64,000 nt of DNA. It comes from Erwinia amylovora. Its GTDB lineage: Bacteria; Pseudomonadota; Gammaproteobacteria; Enterobacterales; Enterobacteriaceae. The notes beneath the pieces were generated by a model. The model was not told the DNA's origin, made no database searches, and was given only the letters and a program-made list of their open reading frames with translations. Where the stretch lies: NCBI RefSeq assembly GCF_017161565.1, contig NZ_CP066796.1:3348001-3412000 (forward strand). Reading direction: 5' to 3'. The position numbers were made by a program, and so were the translations under genes. Position 1 is the first letter of the stretch, and every line of letters starts with the position of its first letter. Shown one piece after another: positions 1-10,012 of this stretch.

Positions 1-1226
1 CTGCCCACCACCTGGCCGGTAAGGGCATTGAGCTGGCTGGCCGAACCTCTGGCATCACTCAGGTCATTCTTGTACTGGTGATATTCAGCTCCCAGTACTA
101 CTCTGTGAGCAACTTCCGCGGTAGCGAAGTCGGCTTCCAGCTGATTATCGATGGCAAAGGCATTTAGCGATGATCGCGATCCTGAATAGTAACGATTCAA
201 CAGATCGGCGTTATTAGTGTCCCAGCCAATCTGATAAACCTGGTCGAGATCGACATTTGAATGTGAATAGCTGGCGTTGGAACGAAACGCCCAGGTGTCG
301 TTAAAGCGGTGCGAGAATTGAGCGCTGTAGATCTGCTCCCGGCGTTTAAACTGATCCAATGAACTGTCGCCGTCATAAAAACCGGTGCTCAGTTTTCTGC
401 CGTTGTGTGCGGTAATGCTGCCCTCACCCGGAACCGCACTGTGGTAACCGCCGGAAGGATCTTTTTGCAGATAGGCACGAAGCAGCAGGGACGTATCCTC
501 ATCCGGCTGCCACAGCAGCGACGGGGAAATGGCGTATTTTTCTTCGCGGGTATGATCGTACTGGGTATGACTGCTACGGGTAATGCCGGTCAGACGAAAC
601 GCCCATTGCTCGTTGATTGCATCGGTGTAATCAAACGCCGCGCTGTTGGTACTGTTGGAGCCGGTCGACAGGCGGAAATGGCCTTCAGGGGCAAACTGCG
701 GGCGTTTAGAGCTTTCCATCACCAGCCCACCCGGCACGGTCTGACCATACAGAGCGGAAGAAGGGCCTTTGATCACGTCGATCCTGTCGAGAAACCACGG
801 ATCAATCTGCAACGCATTGAAGCTACCCGGATCGCTCATCAGGCGCAGGCCATCAACAAAAATGTTGTCGACATCGCCGCCGTGGAATCCACGCAACGAT
901 ACCGTATCATAACGTGATGCCGCGCCAGCAAAGTTAGTAAAGGCCCCGGCGGTGTAATTCAGCGCCTGATTAACGTCCATCGCCCCCTGATCTTCCATCT
1001 GCTGACGAGTCACCACGGAAACGGACTGGCCGGTGGTGATCAATGGGCGATCGGTCTTGGTCGCCCCGCTGCTGATCTTCGCGGTGTAGCCTTCCGTCGG
1101 CGTGCTGGCGGTTTCTTCCGGTTTAGCGGTAACCACCAGCGTATCTGCGGCCCAGGTCATACCCGGCGTGAAAAGTGCTATGCCACAGAGCAGCACAGAA
1201 CGCTTGAGGCTAAAAGGCATTCTCAT
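1..1226 (-). CDS. TonB-dependent siderophore receptor, FoxR/FhuA-like (partial, C-terminus off window)
   Basis: Outer-membrane receptor expected to import a ferric hydroxamate siderophore using TonB energy. I translated about 408 codons on the minus strand from the ATG at 1224-1226; the barrel continues beyond base 1. A signal peptide (MRMPFSLKRSVLLCGIALF...) is followed by a TonB-box-like DTLVVTA and the plug domain. The plug contains ASRYDTVSLRGFHGGDVDNI, then RIDVIKGPSSALYGQTVPGG, which is the standard plug signature. The RYDTVSLRGF stretch resembles Yersinia ferrioxamine receptor FoxR, so ferrioxamine is my best guess for the ligand. A Fur-box-like site lies about 100 bp upstream. The substrate is inference; the receptor class is secure. 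Confidence 0.88.
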   Translation of the reverse strand, partial: MRMPFSLKRSVLLCGIALFTPGMTWAADTLVVTAKPEETASTPTEGYTAKISSGATKTDRPLITTGQSVSVVTRQQMEDQGAMDVNQALNYTAGAFTNFAGAASRYDTVSLRGFHGGDVDNIFVDGLRLMSDPGSFNALQIDPWFLDRIDVIKGPSSALYGQTVPGGLVMESSKRPQFAPEGHFRLSTGSNSTNSAAFDYTDAINEQWAFRLTGITRSSHTQYDHTREEKYAISPSLLWQPDEDTSLLLRAYLQKDPSGGYHSAVPGEGSITAHNGRKLSTGFYDGDSSLDQFKRREQIYSAQFSHRFNDTWAFRSNASYSHSNVDLDQVYQIGWDTNNADLLNRYYSGSRSSLNAFAIDNQLEADFATAEVAHRVVLGAEYHQYKNDLSDARGSASQLNALTGQVVG

Positions 1227-1324
1227 GTTTATTCCCTTACAAAGATTAGACTTATTACTCTTATTTCGCGGATGGATCCAGAGCAGACAGGCGCGCATAA
1301 CCTGAATGTAACCGATTTTACTAT

Positions 1325-1343
1325 GTAAATGAGAATTATTATC
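1325..1343 (-). promoter_or_regulatory. Fur box upstream of the siderophore receptor
   Basis: The 19-base site GTAAATGAGAATTATTATC matches the classical Fur consensus GATAATGATAATCATTATC at 15 of 19 positions. It lies about 100 bp upstream of the receptor start, as expected for iron repression of that gene. Nothing else iron-related is nearby on the other side. Confidence 0.75.
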
Positions 1344-1689
1344 TTTTTTTATGTCGTATTTCAAGACGTGACCATATTTATTTCTAATACAGCGAGATAG
1401 AGACAAGCGTCTTTAACGGCCTCGATTAATCAGGCCCGCAGCACCTGCCCCATCTGCTGCTGATATACGCCGGCTGGCACAGCAGGTTTTGCCATCAAGG
1501 CCAGGATTCGCATTGTGTTCCAGCCGGACAGCACAGACACCAATCCGGCGGGGCTGCTGTAGCGCCCGATGAAACGGTAAACACTGGCTATACTTATCGC
1601 TGGTTTAGCTTGCCGGGACAGGACTGTTTCACCACTTTGCCTTGACCAGGTAGATTAAGCAAAATTCAAACCCAAATAAGGGAGTTAAT
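1344..1689. other. Intergenic region without a recognisable gene
   Basis: About 345 bp between the Fur box and the DUF4354-like gene. Only short unconvincing frames are present. I see no RNA gene or strong hairpin. It must hold the promoter of the downstream gene. Confidence 0.5.
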
Positions 1690-2070
1690 ATGAAACTTAT
1701 TATTACGGCTGCATCGGTTGCGATGGCCGGTTTTTGCTTTTCCGCGCATGCCACTGTGCCTGACAATGCTGCCGTATACTCGACGGAACAATCTAAAGGA
1801 TCGATATCGACTGGCGGCAAAGATACCTATACCAAAACCTTTGCCGTGGTGGTCGCCAACCTGTCTGATAAAGATTTTGATTTAGCGAAACTTTGTCTGA
1901 GAGCGATTGCCCCGGATCATCAGGAATTTAAGCTGAATAAGGTTGATGAAAAACTCACCAAAGGCACGGTGAAAAAAGGGCAGCCCGTGAAAGGCGTTGC
2001 GGTATTTGCTTCAGATAATGCGGCGGTTCAGCAGGCGGCGCTGATCAGACTGTCGGACGATTGCGAATAA
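1690..2070 (+). CDS. DUF4354-like secreted protein
   Basis: A 126-residue protein of unknown role, probably periplasmic. Residues 1-22 form a Sec signal peptide ending at AHA. The mature part has the pattern I associate with the DUF4354 family: NAAVYSTEQSKGSISTGGKD near the start, KTFAVVVANLSDKDFDL in the middle, and a C-terminal LIRLSDDCE. Two cysteines (LCLRA and DDCE) could form a disulfide. A good ribosome site (AAGGGAG) lies 8 bases before the ATG. Tandem hairpins follow the stop, so the gene is probably monocistronic. Family assignment is from memory of the pattern; no function is claimed. Confidence 0.75.
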   Translation: MKLIITAASVAMAGFCFSAHATVPDNAAVYSTEQSKGSISTGGKDTYTKTFAVVVANLSDKDFDLAKLCLRAIAPDHQEFKLNKVDEKLTKGTVKKGQPVKGVAVFASDNAAVQQAALIRLSDDCE

Positions 2071-2132
2071 CGGATAAACGGGCTGACTGCGTGTTTATCC
2101 GCTGGTCAGGAAACGGGATCCTTTTCCTGACC
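2071..2132 (+). terminator. Tandem hairpins after the DUF4354-like gene
   Basis: Directly after the stop codon, CGGATAAAC (2071-2079) pairs perfectly with GTTTATCCG (2093-2101). A second perfect 10-bp stem follows, GGTCAGGAAA (2104-2113) with TTTCCTGACC (2123-2132). There is no clear U-run, so termination is inferred from position. Confidence 0.5.
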
Positions 2133-2429
2133 GTGCAGCGCTGTGTGCATCCCCGCCGCGCCCGGCTCCCGGGCGTGTCACTTCCAGAAAAACCTTAACC
2201 TGCTGCTGCCGTGAGCTTGCGTATATAAAGATCTGTTGCTAGCTTTTTAAGGGCATTCTGTGTCTTACAGGGAGTCGCCGCCACGAGCGCAATCGTCTGT
2301 CTGGTCTTCACAGAAGTGCGTGGTTGTTCCTGCCAATGATTGATATCTCGCTATCGGGCAATTTTAACCGTCATGGCTGTTCTGCTCATACGTTTCATTT
2401 TTGTTTAAAAAATGTTCTCGGGGAGTAAT

Positions 2430-3218
2430 ATGTATACAGATCTTCAGGGGAAAGTGGCAGCGGTAACAGGCTCCTCCAGAGGGATTGGGGCTGCACTTGT
2501 CACACGCCTGGTCGAAGAAGGGATGAATGTCGTCATTAATTATCATTCAAACAAGGAAGAAGCGCAGGAATTAGCCGATAAGTTGAATGCCCGGAGATCG
2601 GGCAAAGCCATCGTATTTGGTGGTGATATCAGCGATGAAAACGTCGCTCATCACTTTGTTCACTCTGCGATTGAAAATTTCGGCCAGCTGGATTTGCTGA
2701 TTAATAATGCCGGCATTGAGATCCAAAGCCCGGCGCATAAAATAACCCTCGAAGACTGGCGCAAGGTGATTGACGTCAATCTCACCAGCTATTTCCTCAC
2801 CGCCCGCTCTGCGCTGAATTACTTCACCGAAAAAAACATCAAGGGTAATATCATCAACATCTCTTCAGTACATGAGATTATTCCCTGGCCGACTTTTGTC
2901 AGCTATGCCGCCAGCAAAGGTGGCATCAGAATGCTGACGCAATCTCTTGCCCTGGAATACGCCGAAAAAGGCATTCGGGTTAACGCCATCGGTCCGGGCG
3001 CCATCAATACTCCGATGAACCAGGAAAAGATGGGCGATGAGGCGCTTCGTCTGGAGTTAGAGGAGCTTATCCCGATGAAATTTGTCGCCGAACCAGAGGT
3101 TGTTGCCAATGTTGCCGCCTGGCTGGCCTCCGAACAATCCGCGTACGTAACCGGGCAAACCCTTTTTGTCGATGGTGGCATGACTCTGTACCCCTCGTTC
3201 CAGGGCGGAAAGGGTTAA
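2430..3218 (+). CDS. Glucose 1-dehydrogenase (NAD(P)+), SDR family
   Basis: Cytosolic short-chain dehydrogenase, 262 residues, oxidising beta-D-glucose to gluconolactone. It follows Bacillus glucose dehydrogenase closely over its whole length, starting MYTDLQGKVAAVTGSSRGIG and ending VDGGMTLYPSFQGGKG. Visible motifs are the cofactor loop TGSSRGIG at 13-20, NNAG at 92-95, and catalytic Ser146, Tyr159 and Lys163 (YAASK). I chose the ATG at 2430 because GGGGAG sits 5 bases before it; an ATG 18 bases earlier has no such site. It is a lone gene; a gluconate-oxidising complex is encoded at 20.8-24.7 kb. Glucose as substrate rests on family similarity. Confidence 0.88.
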   Translation: MYTDLQGKVAAVTGSSRGIGAALVTRLVEEGMNVVINYHSNKEEAQELADKLNARRSGKAIVFGGDISDENVAHHFVHSAIENFGQLDLLINNAGIEIQSPAHKITLEDWRKVIDVNLTSYFLTARSALNYFTEKNIKGNIINISSVHEIIPWPTFVSYAASKGGIRMLTQSLALEYAEKGIRVNAIGPGAINTPMNQEKMGDEALRLELEELIPMKFVAEPEVVANVAAWLASEQSAYVTGQTLFVDGGMTLYPSFQGGKG

Positions 3219-3230
3219 TACCTGAACGCA

Positions 3231-3257
3231 GCGGCCCACCGGGTTTGGCCGCTTTAT
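3231..3257 (+). terminator. Hairpin between convergent SDR and ArsR-type genes
   Basis: GCGGCC (3231-3236) pairs with GGCCGC (3247-3252) and is followed by TTTAT. It probably terminates the glucose dehydrogenase transcript. The U-run is short. Confidence 0.45.
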
Positions 3258-3307
3258 GCCATCTTTCAGCTAACGGTGCGCCCGCCGCCAATCGCGGCTT
3301 TGACGGG

Positions 3308-3622
3308 TCACAGATCGTTCAGGCATTCGGTGACTGTTAAGGTGACCTCGCGGACACGCGCCTCGCTGCGACGATAATAGGTCCATTTACCCACTTTACT
3401 GGCCTCCAGCAGCCCTGCTTCATAGAGCACCTTAAGACAAAGTGACGTAGCAGGTTGGGATAATCCGGCCTTGTTCTGGATCAGGCTGGCACACACACCG
3501 TAGCGCTCAAAATCATATAATTGACTGTAACCGGCAAAGGACTCTGCCGGGTTTTTAAGCCACTTCAGTACCGCCATCCTTGTTGGATTAGCCAGTATTT
3601 TTATGGCGCTTTCTGGTGACAT
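3308..3622 (-). CDS. ArsR-family HTH regulator
   Basis: A small winged-helix repressor of 104 residues (MSPESAIKILANPTRMAVLKW...). The ANPTRMAVLKWL helix is typical of ArsR proteins. The recognition region GLSQPATSLCLKVLYEAGLL and the wing KVGKWTYYRR follow. The sequence has cysteines (VCASL, SLCLK, TECL), so thiol sensing is possible but unproven. It starts 15 bases after the old yellow enzyme gene on the same strand, so the pair is probably one transcript and the regulator autoregulates it. I chose the ATG at 3622 over an in-frame TTG 12 bases upstream. Confidence 0.82.
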   Translation of the reverse strand: MSPESAIKILANPTRMAVLKWLKNPAESFAGYSQLYDFERYGVCASLIQNKAGLSQPATSLCLKVLYEAGLLEASKVGKWTYYRRSEARVREVTLTVTECLNDL

Positions 3623-3637
3623 GCCGCCTCGCAAGCT

Positions 3638-4762
3638 TCAGGAACGATAAACCGGGTAGTCAGTATACCCTTTAGCGGTTCCCCCATACAGCGACGAGGC
3701 ATCAACAGGATTTAACGGCAGCCCGTGCTGCAAGCGGGTTGGCAGATCCGGATTGGCGATAAAGGTTCTGCCAAAGCCAAACAAATCTCCCCATCCCTGG
3801 CGGAAGACATGTTCCGCTTTTTCACGAGTATAGCGGCCGGAATACATAATCGGGGCGCGGAATGTTGCGCGCAGCTCGCGGCGGAAACTGTCGGGCAGGT
3901 CGGGGCTGTTATCCCAGTCGGCTTCTGCAACAGAGAGATAGCCGACTGCCATCTCATCAAGCATTTTTGCCGCGGCAATATAGGTTGCATGCGGATCCTG
4001 TTCTACCAGGCCGAGATACACCCGTTCTTCATCGGTGCTGGTAAATAACGGCGCAAAGCGCACCCCAACCCGCTGGCTGCCGAAAACAGCGCTTACCGCA
4101 GCGACAATTTCACGCAGAAAGCGCAGCCGGTTGTCCAGCGTTCCGCCGTATTCATCGCTGCGGAAATTGGTATGTTGAGAAATGAACTGGTTGATCAGGT
4201 AGCCATTTGCGGCATGCAGCTCCACACCGTCGAAACCCGCTGCTTTGGCATTGACGGCGGCCTGACGGTAGAGCGCAACGATCTCCTTCACTTCTGCCGT
4301 GCTAAGGGCGCGCGGGGTTTCCGGGTCGGTAAGGATACCTTCGCCCGGTGCGGTCTCGATAAACACCCGCACGCCGGTTGCCGCCAGCGCAGAAGGAGCA
4401 ACCGGCGGCTGCTTCTCCGGCTGTAATTCACTGTGTGAAACCCGCCCGACGTGCCACAGCTGGCAGAATATCACCCCGCCTTCCTGATGCACCGCATCGG
4501 TCACTTTTTTCCAGCCGGAGATCTGATCTGCACTGTGGATGCCCGGCGTCCAGGCATAGCCCTGACCGCGAGGTTCAATCTGAGTCCCTTCGGTTACCAT
4601 AAACCCTGCTCCTGCACGCTGGCGGTAATACTCGACCATCATGTCACCCGGAATATTGCCAGGCTGTTCGCTGCGACAACGCGTGAGTGGAGGAAGGGCT
4701 ATCCGGTTACATAATGTCAGATCGCCAATGTTCAGAGGGCTAAAAAGAGTGTTGTGCTTCAT
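3638..4762 (-). CDS. Old yellow enzyme, NemA-like NAD(P)H-flavin oxidoreductase
   Basis: FMN-dependent ene-reductase of 374 residues that reduces activated C=C bonds, maleimides or nitroesters, as NemA does. Full length for the family. It shows the N-terminal FSPLNIGDLTLCNRIALPPLTR, the FMN-site LWHVGRVSH near 102-110, and the substrate-binding His183/Asn186 with Tyr188 (HAANGYLINQF). FGRTFIANPDLPTRL near the C-terminus binds the FMN phosphate. The partner ArsR-type gene follows in the same direction. In E. coli nemA is controlled by the TetR repressor NemR, so regulation here uses a different family. Confidence 0.9.
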   Translation of the reverse strand: MKHNTLFSPLNIGDLTLCNRIALPPLTRCRSEQPGNIPGDMMVEYYRQRAGAGFMVTEGTQIEPRGQGYAWTPGIHSADQISGWKKVTDAVHQEGGVIFCQLWHVGRVSHSELQPEKQPPVAPSALAATGVRVFIETAPGEGILTDPETPRALSTAEVKEIVALYRQAAVNAKAAGFDGVELHAANGYLINQFISQHTNFRSDEYGGTLDNRLRFLREIVAAVSAVFGSQRVGVRFAPLFTSTDEERVYLGLVEQDPHATYIAAAKMLDEMAVGYLSVAEADWDNSPDLPDSFRRELRATFRAPIMYSGRYTREKAEHVFRQGWGDLFGFGRTFIANPDLPTRLQHGLPLNPVDASSLYGGTAKGYTDYPVYRS

Positions 4763-4802
4763 AACAGCGTCTCGCCTGTGACAGAAAGTGAATCGTCATT
4801 AT

Positions 4803-4826
4803 ATTTATAAATTTAAATATATAAAT
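4803..4826 (-). promoter_or_regulatory. AT-rich palindrome, candidate ArsR-type operator
   Basis: ATTTATA (4803-4809) and TATAAAT (4820-4826) form an inverted repeat about 40 bp upstream of the old yellow enzyme start, in an almost pure A/T island. ArsR proteins usually bind such AT-rich palindromes over the promoter. The link to the ArsR gene in the same operon is inference. Confidence 0.4.
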
Positions 4827-4885
4827 GTGATTTTGTGCTTTTTAGCGTCTTCACCGTGTTTCTGCGGGCATAGATGCTGCAATGA

Positions 4886-4913
4886 GGAGACTGCACTGCC
4901 GCCGGCAGTCTCC
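4886..4913 (-). terminator. Hairpin downstream of hchA
   Basis: GGAGACTGC (4886-4894) pairs perfectly with GCAGTCTCC (4905-4913). It lies about 50 bp past the hchA stop. There is no U-run on the minus strand. Confidence 0.4.
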
Positions 4914-4965
4914 AACCCCTTAGCGGGTTATGTGCACTTTTCACCGCCAGCTGGAGCGTTAACGG

Positions 4966-5814
4966 CTAGCTAAACGCTTGCAACAGGGCATTGGCGGCCA
5001 GTTTGCCCAGCGCATTGGCGGCGAAAGGACTGTCTCCGGTTAATACTTTACGGTCCTGATGGACAGCACCGGAAATATCATCATTCACCAGGGTAAGGTC
5101 CATCTCTTTCAGCCGTTCACCGAAGTGCCAGGTAAGATGACCAGGCATATAGCCGATATCCGGCGTCTGCTTATCAGCGCTGTCCGGGAACGCGCAGATG
5201 GAATAGCCTTTTAGCGGGTTATCCCCCTGACTCACCGACAGGAATGCGGCCGGCCCGTGGCACAGTGAAATCAGATAGTTATCCTGATCCAGAGTCCAGC
5301 GAATGGCAGCGGCAACATCCTCGCTTTCTGGCAGACCGATTAAAGCGCCATGGCCTCCAGGAATAAATACCCCGGCATAATCACTGTCCGCGCCGAGTTG
5401 TTTGACCACCTCTGACAGTTTCAGCGGCTGACGGAAATCCGCCAGGTAGTCAGCAAAGAATCCGGTGATTATTGTGTCATCGACCGGCATCGCCCAGTGT
5501 TCAAATTTCACCATTTCGCCGGAAAGCGTGGCGATATCACACTTAAAACCCGCCTTATGCAGATGATACATAGGCAACAAAGTTTCAACCGGATGATTAC
5601 CGGTTGAGAACAGTTTGTCACCGCTGACCGGGAGATAACGCTCATCGGCCGCGATCACCAGGATCTTCTTATTACCACGGTAAGACGTCGGATAATCAGC
5701 CCCTGCAAGGTCAGACACGCGGCTGGTAAACTGATCCAACGAGTAAGGCGAGGGAAAGAAAGCGTTATGCTCTGCGGCATCGGACTGCGGTTTTTTACTT
5801 AACTCAGTACTCAT
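4966..5814 (-). CDS. hchA: Hsp31 chaperone / glyoxalase III-deglycase HchA
   Basis: DJ-1/PfpI superfamily protein of 282 residues. It acts as a holding chaperone and a glutathione-independent glyoxalase that detoxifies methylglyoxal and glycated products. Numbering matches E. coli Hsp31: nucleophile Cys185 in ISLCHGPAAF, His186, Asp214 and Glu77 (HPVETLLP). I chose the ATG at 5814 because AAGGAGC precedes it; an upstream in-frame start would add nine residues with no ribosome site. It stands alone, with a hairpin after it. It complements the nearby old yellow enzyme as an electrophile-defence gene, which is inference. Confidence 0.93.
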   Translation of the reverse strand: MSTELSKKPQSDAAEHNAFFPSPYSLDQFTSRVSDLAGADYPTSYRGNKKILVIAADERYLPVSGDKLFSTGNHPVETLLPMYHLHKAGFKCDIATLSGEMVKFEHWAMPVDDTIITGFFADYLADFRQPLKLSEVVKQLGADSDYAGVFIPGGHGALIGLPESEDVAAAIRWTLDQDNYLISLCHGPAAFLSVSQGDNPLKGYSICAFPDSADKQTPDIGYMPGHLTWHFGERLKEMDLTLVNDDISGAVHQDRKVLTGDSPFAANALGKLAANALLQAFS

Positions 5815-5930
5815 GAAATGCTCCTTTGCATCAGTATCCACAGCATAGAGCGTAACTGACGTTTGCGGATTTAGCGAAAAGGTGATGCTTCCGCCAACAA
5901 TGATTTCAAGCCGCGCAAAATGTCACGCCA

Positions 5931-5971
5931 GCAAAAGGGGAACTGAATGCTTAAAACCGCCCCTTTTTTGC
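5931..5971 (+). terminator. Terminator-like hairpin in the supH leader
   Basis: GCAAAAGGGG (5931-5940) can pair with CCCCTTTT..GC (5960-5971), giving a GC core followed by six Ts. It lies 60 bp before supH and downstream of nothing annotated on that strand. It could be an attenuator or the end of a short RNA. Confidence 0.45.
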
Positions 5972-6029
5972 GCTGATTATCCCGGCGATAATTGAGACCG
6001 TTTTTACCTTTCTACCCACGGCCGGATCG

Positions 6030-6842
6030 ATGATTAAAATGATTGCCGTCGATATGGACGGAACCTTTCTCGACGATAAAAAAACCTATAACAAGGCACG
6101 TTTTTTACCGCTTTATCAACAGCTGAAGCAGCGCGATATCAAACTCGTGGTAGCAAGCGGTAATCAGTATTACCAACTGATCAGCTTTTTCCCTGAAATC
6201 TGCGGTGAAATCGCTTTTGTCGCCGAAAATGGGGCCAACATCGTCGATAAGGGCAATACGCTATTTTGCGCAAAGCTGAGTGATGAACACCTGACGCAAG
6301 TCCTGACCGTCCTGCAGCGCATTCCCTATGCCCATGCGGTTGTCTGTGGCCCGCGTTGCGCTTATATGCTTAACGATACGCCGGATGTGCTGCTGACGCT
6401 GATGTCTAAGCATTACCACCGGCTGGAACTGCGCGAGAATTTCGAGTGCTTAAACGACACCATTTTTAAGTTTTCACTGAATCTGGCCGATGAAAAAATC
6501 CCCGAGCTGATGGATCATGTAGGTCACGCCCTTGATGGCATCGTGACGCCGGTTTCCAGCGGATCGGGCTTTGTTGATTTGATTATCCCCGGAGTGCACA
6601 AGGCGCACGGGCTGTCGCTGTTGCAGAAGCAATGGCAGATTGCCGACCATGAGGTGGTGGCAATAGGCGACAGCGGCAACGATATCGAAATGCTGGCGCA
6701 TGCAGGCTATGGATTCGCCATGGCCAACGCGCAACCGGCCGTAAAGCAGGTGGCCGGCTATCACACCGACAGTAATAACCACCAGGGGGCGCTCAATGTG
6801 ATCGAACGGGTGCTGACACAAAGCGCCCCCTTTGCCCGTTAA
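6030..6842 (+). CDS. supH: Sugar phosphatase SupH (YbiV), HAD superfamily
   Basis: Cytosolic Cof-type HAD phosphatase of 270 residues that dephosphorylates sugar phosphates. Motif I is VDMDGTF with nucleophile Asp8 and Asp10. Motif II lies in LVVASGNQYYQL. The distal motif is VVAIGDSGNDIEML. E. coli YbiV shares long runs such as ASGNQYYQLISFFPE, so the orthologue call is firm. The stop overlaps the stop of the convergent ydcJ/hglS gene by four bases. A terminator-like hairpin lies in its 5' leader. Confidence 0.92.
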   Translation: MIKMIAVDMDGTFLDDKKTYNKARFLPLYQQLKQRDIKLVVASGNQYYQLISFFPEICGEIAFVAENGANIVDKGNTLFCAKLSDEHLTQVLTVLQRIPYAHAVVCGPRCAYMLNDTPDVLLTLMSKHYHRLELRENFECLNDTIFKFSLNLADEKIPELMDHVGHALDGIVTPVSSGSGFVDLIIPGVHKAHGLSLLQKQWQIADHEVVAIGDSGNDIEMLAHAGYGFAMANAQPAVKQVAGYHTDSNNHQGALNVIERVLTQSAPFAR

Positions 6843-8176
6843 ACGTCCAGCCGGAGGCGGTCGAGCGATCCCTGCTGGCATTGCTGGTACAGGCTGAACG
6901 CGTCCGCCACCGTGGCTCCGAGCGCCTGTTCGAACGCGGCCTGGCTGGCATGGCCGCTGCTGGCATGATGGCCGTCACCGCCGAGGTTAGACTGGAAAAT
7001 CCCGGCGGCGCTGACCGGGAGAAAATCCTCATAGGTAACAGGCTCTGCCACTACTGCGCCGCTGGCAATCAGGCTTTCGAGATCCAGCCCCGGTGCGGCG
7101 GCTATCCGAGGATTGCGTCGGTAGCGATACCAGGCGAGCTGCTCACGGCGCAGCTCGCCTGCATCATCCGGGAAGTCGGCAAACACCGCGCGCAAATGCT
7201 GCTGATAGCTGGCGTTGTCGGCAAACTTCTGTTTCGATGCTTCAGCCAGCAGGCGATCGTACAACTCGCGCCCTTTGGGCGTCAGCGCCACGCCGCGCTG
7301 TTCAATTTCACCGAAGCGGGCGCTGTGCATTCCCTGAAGCCGATCGGTAAAATCGATTGCTTCGCTCAACGCTTTAAAACTGGTCTGGCGCAGCAGTATC
7401 GGGCAACGGCGTGCGGGTGGGCCTTCAATCGTCTCTTTCGGCGTGATGCCATTCTCGGGCATCAGCTGCTGCACACGGTCGATATCCAGCGTGCGCGGCG
7501 TCAAATGATTAATATGCGGCCCGCGAAAACAGACCACGTCGGCAATCAGGCGGTGCTGTGCCAGCAGCGCGTGATAAGTCTTGAGATCGACCGAAGCCTG
7601 CTGGTGCCAGCGGAAGGTTTCCAACGCCTGACGCACGAAGTCATTGGCCTCCCCCTCATTCAGCCCCCCCTGCTGTTGCCACATCGCCAGCAGTTCACGC
7701 AGCCGGGGCGTGAAAATATCGCGTTGCGCCAGTATCTCGCCCGCCCGCTGGCGCAGAGCGGCATCGTCAATCAACTCAAGGCGCAACAATGAGGTAAACA
7801 CGCGGAACGGATTGATTTGTAAAGCACGATCCGTCACCGGACGAAAAGCGGTTGCATGTACCGGCACACCGGCTGCCGACAAATCGTAATAGCCCACCGG
7901 TGACATGCCCATCACCGCGAACAGCTGGCGTAACGTGGCCAGCTCCTGTGCGGTCCCCACGCGGATGGCTCCGTGACGTTCAACGCTCAGGCGACTCTCC
8001 TGCTGCCAGCGCTCTGCCGCAGGCTGCCCGGCGCTCTCCTGCAAGACCTGCTCATTGACCGTGCGCACCAGCCGTAACAGGGTGCCATATTGCGGAACCT
8101 CTGCCTGATACATCGTCGACATCGCTTTGGAAAAGCGGTCACGAATATGATCCGCACTGATAAAGCCGTTGCTCAT
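6839..8176 (-). CDS. ydcJ: YdcJ/HglS-type 2-oxoadipate dioxygenase/decarboxylase (DUF1338)
   Basis: Non-haem iron enzyme of the DUF1338 family, 445 residues. Pseudomonas HglS turns 2-oxoadipate into 2-hydroxyglutarate in lysine catabolism; whether this protein does the same is inference. It aligns end to end with E. coli YdcJ: VERHGAIRVGTAQELATL, ADVVCFRGPHINHLTPRTLD, RFGEIEQRGVALTPKGRELY and YEDFLPVSAAGIFQSNLG. His in ERHGA, His in HINHLTPR and Glu in FGEIE are the expected metal ligands. The start at 8176 has a ribosome site (CAGGAGAG). It is convergent with supH. Confidence 0.9.
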   Translation of the reverse strand: MSNGFISADHIRDRFSKAMSTMYQAEVPQYGTLLRLVRTVNEQVLQESAGQPAAERWQQESRLSVERHGAIRVGTAQELATLRQLFAVMGMSPVGYYDLSAAGVPVHATAFRPVTDRALQINPFRVFTSLLRLELIDDAALRQRAGEILAQRDIFTPRLRELLAMWQQQGGLNEGEANDFVRQALETFRWHQQASVDLKTYHALLAQHRLIADVVCFRGPHINHLTPRTLDIDRVQQLMPENGITPKETIEGPPARRCPILLRQTSFKALSEAIDFTDRLQGMHSARFGEIEQRGVALTPKGRELYDRLLAEASKQKFADNASYQQHLRAVFADFPDDAGELRREQLAWYRYRRNPRIAAAPGLDLESLIASGAVVAEPVTYEDFLPVSAAGIFQSNLGGDGHHASSGHASQAAFEQALGATVADAFSLYQQCQQGSLDRLRLDV

Positions 8177-8365
8177 TGCTGCTCTCCTGAAAATACCCGG
8201 AAATATCGCCACAGGCAGAATAGCCACGCGCTTCGCGGCTAAGTGTTAGTTTCATCACAGATTGTAGAGAGGCATACGAGATCTCATGGCAGGCCACGAG
8301 TTTAGCGATACAAAAGCTTATTATTAAAAAAACACTTCGACTCTGTTCAATGCTAAGGAAAATGA

Positions 8366-9550
<1,185 letters not shown>

Positions 9551-9969
9551 ACGCATATCAACGGTCACTGGTCAGTTGCCGCAAGGCAACGGTAATTTGC
9601 AGGTCGGCGAGAAAGATCTACAGCGCCAACAGCACAGCCTCTGCGATTATCACTTAGCACACTCCTTGTGAGCGAGCGAGCACAGCGCGGCAAGTGTTTT
9701 TCCATTGCTCCTTGCGACGAAGCATCCATTGTTGAGAAGTACTTCGGGTGGAGGCAAACCGGACGGCACCACCTGGTCTTCGTCGAGAGCAAAACCTGAA
9801 CCTGCCCGGCGACAAAATGACCAGCCAAGCCAACAACGGTGTCATGGCAGTACCCTTAGCGACAGTTACCCCGGGTTTTATTTTGAACCTGCTCACATAT
9901 ACTAATATTGTGCCTGTTGCAGGGTGCTGGTGATTGCGTTCTCGCCGTCGTTACCCGCAATAGCGAGAA
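9551..9969. other. Intergenic region without a recognisable gene
   Basis: Gap between the convergent esterase and trehalase genes. Open frames here are short and match nothing I know. The last part holds an inverted repeat, GTTCTCGC (9938-9945) with GCGAGAAC (9963-9970). It competes with a second pairing, ATTGCG (9933-9938) with CGCAAT (9956-9961). Confidence 0.45.
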
Positions 9970-10012
9970 CAAAAAAAGAACCCGGCTTTGCCGCCGGGCT
10001 CTCTTTTTGTTT
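9970..10012. terminator. Bidirectional rho-independent terminator
   Basis: A nearly perfect 10-bp stem (9977-9986 with 9993-10002, core CCCGGC/GCCGGG). A-run on the left and TTTTTG on the right let it work on both strands, fitting its position between convergent genes. Confidence 0.8.

Noticed and set aside
405..917. Plus-strand open frame of 170 codons
   Set aside because: It is the antisense of the siderophore receptor plug and barrel, whose translation is unmistakable.
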